A DNA stretch of 64,000 nucleotides. Source: Gracilaria vermiculophylla (Eukaryota > Rhodophyta > Florideophyceae > Gracilariales > Gracilariaceae). Both the position numbers and the translations under genes were made by a program. The notes under the pieces were generated by a model that did not search any database, was not told the origin of the DNA, and saw only the letters and a program-made list of their open reading frames with translations. How positions within the stretch are numbered: position 1 is the stretch's first letter; each line of letters opens with the position of its first letter. Below, piece after piece: positions 60,894 through 64,000 of the stretch. The stretch covers positions 3,615,373-3,679,372 of the forward strand of contig JAHNZQ020000308.1 of assembly GCA_019155205.2 (NCBI GenBank), written 5' to 3'.

Positions 60894-63063
60894 TTATTAA
60901 GTGAAATGAGGACTTGGATATGGAACTGTGGGTCAATGGCTCGAGTGTATTCTTGCCTGGCCTTCGAAGATAAAGAAATTGCGGGAAGAATGTGTTTTTA
61001 AGTAAAACGTTTATTTTCTCATTACTTCACCGCAAAGTTTCCTATATACTTTGTTTTTATAGTATTATATAATTAAGCACATGTTTGATAATCTCACTGC
61101 AATTTTATAATGATGATGACATTGTTGGTCTATTTCTACATAAGGTATAAGAATTTTTTTGCCATATGCATTGTGTATTTTGAGAAGAAATCGTTATGTA
61201 TAGTAAATGGTCTTATTTAGTGAAATGGACTAGTGCTTCATAATACCACGCAAACTGCCTTACCGTCACAATTTTCGTGGAACTTGTTTCATATTTACGC
61301 TCGATGGCTGTTAATATTTTCCATTTGTTATCAGTATAACATGGGGTCTAGTCGAAAGCTATGCCTCTTTTAAGCGGATCTCAATGAGGTAATTTCGAAT
61401 TCCGCTGCCCACTGTAATTTAGTGGAGATCAAATAATGCCTTTTGTTTTAGGCCAGATTCATTGTAAAGCAAAAAGATCAAGTGCACCATCTCCCAGTAC
61501 AATGGAATGGCAATATTAATATGTTGCATATTAAGATACGAGCCGTCAGTGCATTAATACGCAAAAATCTTTAATACCAGCTTTTGATATCCATTTGCGC
61601 TGGTCTAGCCTAATTTCCTCTTGTACGCTGTTGTAGCGGTTCAATTCAATCGAAAGCAACCTTTCTTAATATCATTCGACTTTCAACGTGCAAGCAATAT
61701 GGTTCCCATGATTTCTTGCTATCAGCCGAGAAACGTTTTGTGAATCACTCGCTGTTTACTATATACCACATGACAAGTTCTCCTCGTAACAGAATTGAAA
61801 TTGATGAGGAAGATTTTTGAAGGAAATCCGAGAGTACGCGTTCTGAGTCATCATATTCTGTGATTATCACTGTGTATGCTGATACGTTATCAGAGGTGGA
61901 ACCAATCCGATAGCAAGAAGATTGCAAAGGCAGAATGTGACTCAATAATGGGATTGCGTCTTTTTTCTTGTTCTTCGTTTAATTGCCATCACCTGGCATA
62001 TAGTCCGTCTAATTACAATCTTGTATGATCAAATTCCTAGCAGGATATTAAAGAACACATTAGAAACACACTTTGTACTGTATTTGCTTAATTTTAAAGT
62101 AGTCCGAGCAGGTTTCTCGTTCCAGAACTTTGCATTATTTATTAGAAAACCAATAGCCTCAACTAACTCTAAAGCTGGTCTGCTTTGCTTGTCTAAAAGA
62201 CTGTAGTTTGTCACTAAACACGCTCACAACAGCATGTCTTTTCTATTTTGGAGTTCTTCAAGAGTCTGAAATGTCGTACGCATCGGAAATTATATTAAAA
62301 ACCGGTTATATTAGCGGGTAACAGGAAATTAAATATATTTTTTTCCATATAGCAGAAGCATTTTTTTGTTGTTTTATATGATGTTTGCGTGATCACAAAA
62401 ATGAATCTCTTTTTTCCTAGTATGTAACGGTCAAATTGCACTTTCAATCTGATGGTATATTGCTGAAATCATTTCCATCAGATTGCAATAATGCCGGGCT
62501 AGCGGGAGCAATCGTTGATTGCTCTCTTTGTGATGGCAATGAATTGCAATCCCGTCTAACTTTACGCAATCCTGGCTGAAAAAGCAGGCCCCCGTGAAGC
62601 AGATGTTTTCATGATCACGGCGACGACACCAAAAGCTTTCCTCATTCATTCCTTGACTTTAATGGAAAATTACATTATATACCTACTTTATCTATGGACA
62701 AGCATGTATCGTAGACAGTTCAGAACCGGTGCGCACACGTGCAAATCGGCAAGATCAGACGGCATGTGTCGCGAAACGCATGCAATTGGCTTCATTTTCC
62801 CTCCTTTTCTAAACAGTGTTGTTCTCGCCATCATGCTGTACACCTGTGTCTAAGCACCAGGGTTACGCCTGAACTCGAGGGTTACTTTTTGTGGGTTAAG
62901 GGCTACCGAAAGATGTGTTTTGAAATCATGACTTCTATTGCTGGAGTGAATGATGGGACACACCTAACATTTTGCTTCATAGTGAAGTGTAAACATATAG
63001 CTACTTTTCATGCCAGTTGGTATCTGAGACAAAGTTCTATCGCTGTTGCGTCCCTTCCTTACG
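60894..63063. other. 2.2-kb AT-rich region without recognisable genes
   Basis: Strongly AT-rich, with only short frames. It separates the transposon cluster from NUP54 and holds the NUP54 promoter. No terminal repeats or RNA genes are recognised. Confidence 0.4.
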
Positions 63064-64000
63064 ATGGCCTTCAACTTTGGGGGCTCGAGCCAAAGCCAGT
63101 CGTCTTTCGGCTTTGGAGCTGCGGGATCAAGCCAAGGAGCTGGTTCATTTGGATTTGGGGGCTCCCAACCGCAGTCACAATCTCTTTTCGGTTCCACTCC
63201 GCAGTCACAATCTCTTTTCGGTTCCACTCCGCAGTCCCAATCGCTTTTCGGGCAACCTCAGTCTCAATCCTTGTTTGGACAACCGCAAAGCCAATCCCTC
63301 TTTGGGCAAGCACAATCACAGTCTCTTTTCGGACAATCAAGCCAGTCACTATTTGGACAGTCAAGTCAGTCGATTTTTGGACAATCGCAGTCTCTTTTCG
63401 GCCAACCTCAATCGAGCACAAGTTTGTTTGGTGGACAAAGCCAGTCTATATGGGGCCAGTCATCGACTGCATACGGCGGATCTTCAATTTTCGGCGCACA
63501 ACCGCAAATGGCTCAGCACCAACAGCAGCAACCTTTGCGTCTCCCCCGTTCGTTGACCGATGTGATCGAAAAGCTTAACCCGTTGCATCCAGAATCTAAA
63601 TTTCATTCCGCTTTATATAACCGAGTATCACCAAGCGATATTTCGAGGTACAAGCGACCTTCGAACATGGATGAAAGGCTCTGGGATGAAGCTGTGGAAA
63701 AAAACCCAGATCCATCGCGTCTTGTTCCTGTTCAAGCAAACCTTTTTGACGATCTTATCGAACGATCAAACATGCAAACAAAGCGAATTGATGAACATCT
63801 GGTTGTTCTATCTAAAATAAAGCATATCATCACGAAGATCGACGGAGAAGTGGACACAGATATTTCCACAAAACTTTCGGCATATCGGCGAAGACATCGT
63901 GAACTTGCGCGCAAATTGCTGAAGATTGCCTCTGTTGTTGAACTGGAAGCATCGAATATTGATTCTAGTGGAGCCCTAACCCCCGTTGAAACCGTGCGAA
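63064..64000 (+). CDS. NUP54: Nucleoporin NUP54/Nup57 (partial, runs off the window)
   Basis: The first 312 codons of an FG nucleoporin of the central NUP62 channel complex. Residues 1-150 are FG repeats, mostly SQSLFGQ units with earlier FGFG and one WG, which form the permeability barrier. A linker (QHQQQQPLRLPRSLTDVIEK) leads to the NUP54 alpha/beta domain, with NPLHPESKFHSALYNRV, KRPSNMDERLWDEAVEKNPD and PVQANLFDDLIERSNMQ. Coiled-coil segments follow, including YRRRHRELARKLLKIASVVE. These blocks match animal NUP54 in order. The frame is open to the window end, so the C-terminus is missing. The start is the first ATG, reading MAFNFGG. Confidence 0.92.
   Translation, partial: MAFNFGGSSQSQSSFGFGAAGSSQGAGSFGFGGSQPQSQSLFGSTPQSQSLFGSTPQSQSLFGQPQSQSLFGQPQSQSLFGQAQSQSLFGQSSQSLFGQSSQSIFGQSQSLFGQPQSSTSLFGGQSQSIWGQSSTAYGGSSIFGAQPQMAQHQQQQPLRLPRSLTDVIEKLNPLHPESKFHSALYNRVSPSDISRYKRPSNMDERLWDEAVEKNPDPSRLVPVQANLFDDLIERSNMQTKRIDEHLVVLSKIKHIITKIDGEVDTDISTKLSAYRRRHRELARKLLKIASVVELEASNIDSSGALTPVETVR

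Noticed and set aside
62739..63578. A 279-codon plus-strand frame over the NUP54 start
   Set aside because: It is an alternative frame of the FG-repeat region; the NUP54 frame has clear conserved domains.

Overview
This is a stretch of eukaryotic nuclear DNA. Genes lie on both strands, most as single long exons. The two introns I can place are short (101 and 107 nt) with GTAAG donors. I infer a photosynthetic organism, most likely a red alga, with moderate confidence. The reasons are a CbbY-type plastid phosphatase, a pheophorbide-oxygenase-like Rieske protein, a membrane protein with a transit-peptide-like start, a hedgehog-type Hint protein (a family known from red algae) and very few introns. 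Two runs of exactly 100 N (35531-35630, 58604-58703) are scaffold gaps.

Layout. 0-1.3 kb: 5'-truncated Tc1/mariner transposon. 1.5-11 kb: extremely GC-rich block with an SLC35B1/HUT1-like nucleotide-sugar transporter, an unknown protein, a short-chain dehydrogenase, a bacterial-type phosphatidylcholine synthase, a coiled-coil protein, a small secreted protein (spliced) and an SFT2 vesicle-transport protein (spliced). 11-20.7 kb: GDA1/CD39 nucleotidase, a SMARCAL1-like annealing helicase with GRF zinc fingers, the mismatch-repair endonuclease PMS2 and a secreted Hint protein, all of ordinary composition. 20.7-28.5 kb: mostly empty, with one unknown basic protein and one unknown five-helix membrane protein. 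28.9-34.6 kb: second GC-extreme block with TMX2, a CbbY-like phosphatase, a zf-4CXXC_R1 protein, a proline-rich protein and an ARM-repeat protein. 36.5-51.5 kb: TPR protein, two small unknowns, Maf pyrophosphatase, TIPIN, a putative plastid membrane protein, a MYB factor and an interrupted Rieske oxygenase gene. 53.7-54.6 kb: a second short-chain dehydrogenase. 55.2-61 kb: transposon graveyard (complete non-autonomous PIF/Harbinger element, broken Harbinger with its SANT-like partner, Ty3/gypsy integrase fragment, broken NAM/SANT-type element). 63.06 kb to the end: start of nucleoporin NUP54.

Themes. Several genes serve replication and repair: the SMARCAL1-like helicase and PMS2 sit head to head, and TIPIN lies elsewhere. 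Both promoter regions contain near-perfect E2F sites, suggesting shared S-phase control. A second group serves the secretory pathway (SLC35B1, SFT2, GDPase, TMX2, Hint, small secreted protein). No single new system stands out. The best leads are the E2F pair, the GRF-SMARCAL1 architecture, the bacterial-type PC synthase, the in-frame stop in the Rieske oxygenase, the Harbinger element carrying a transposase N-terminus, and the sharp two-state base composition.
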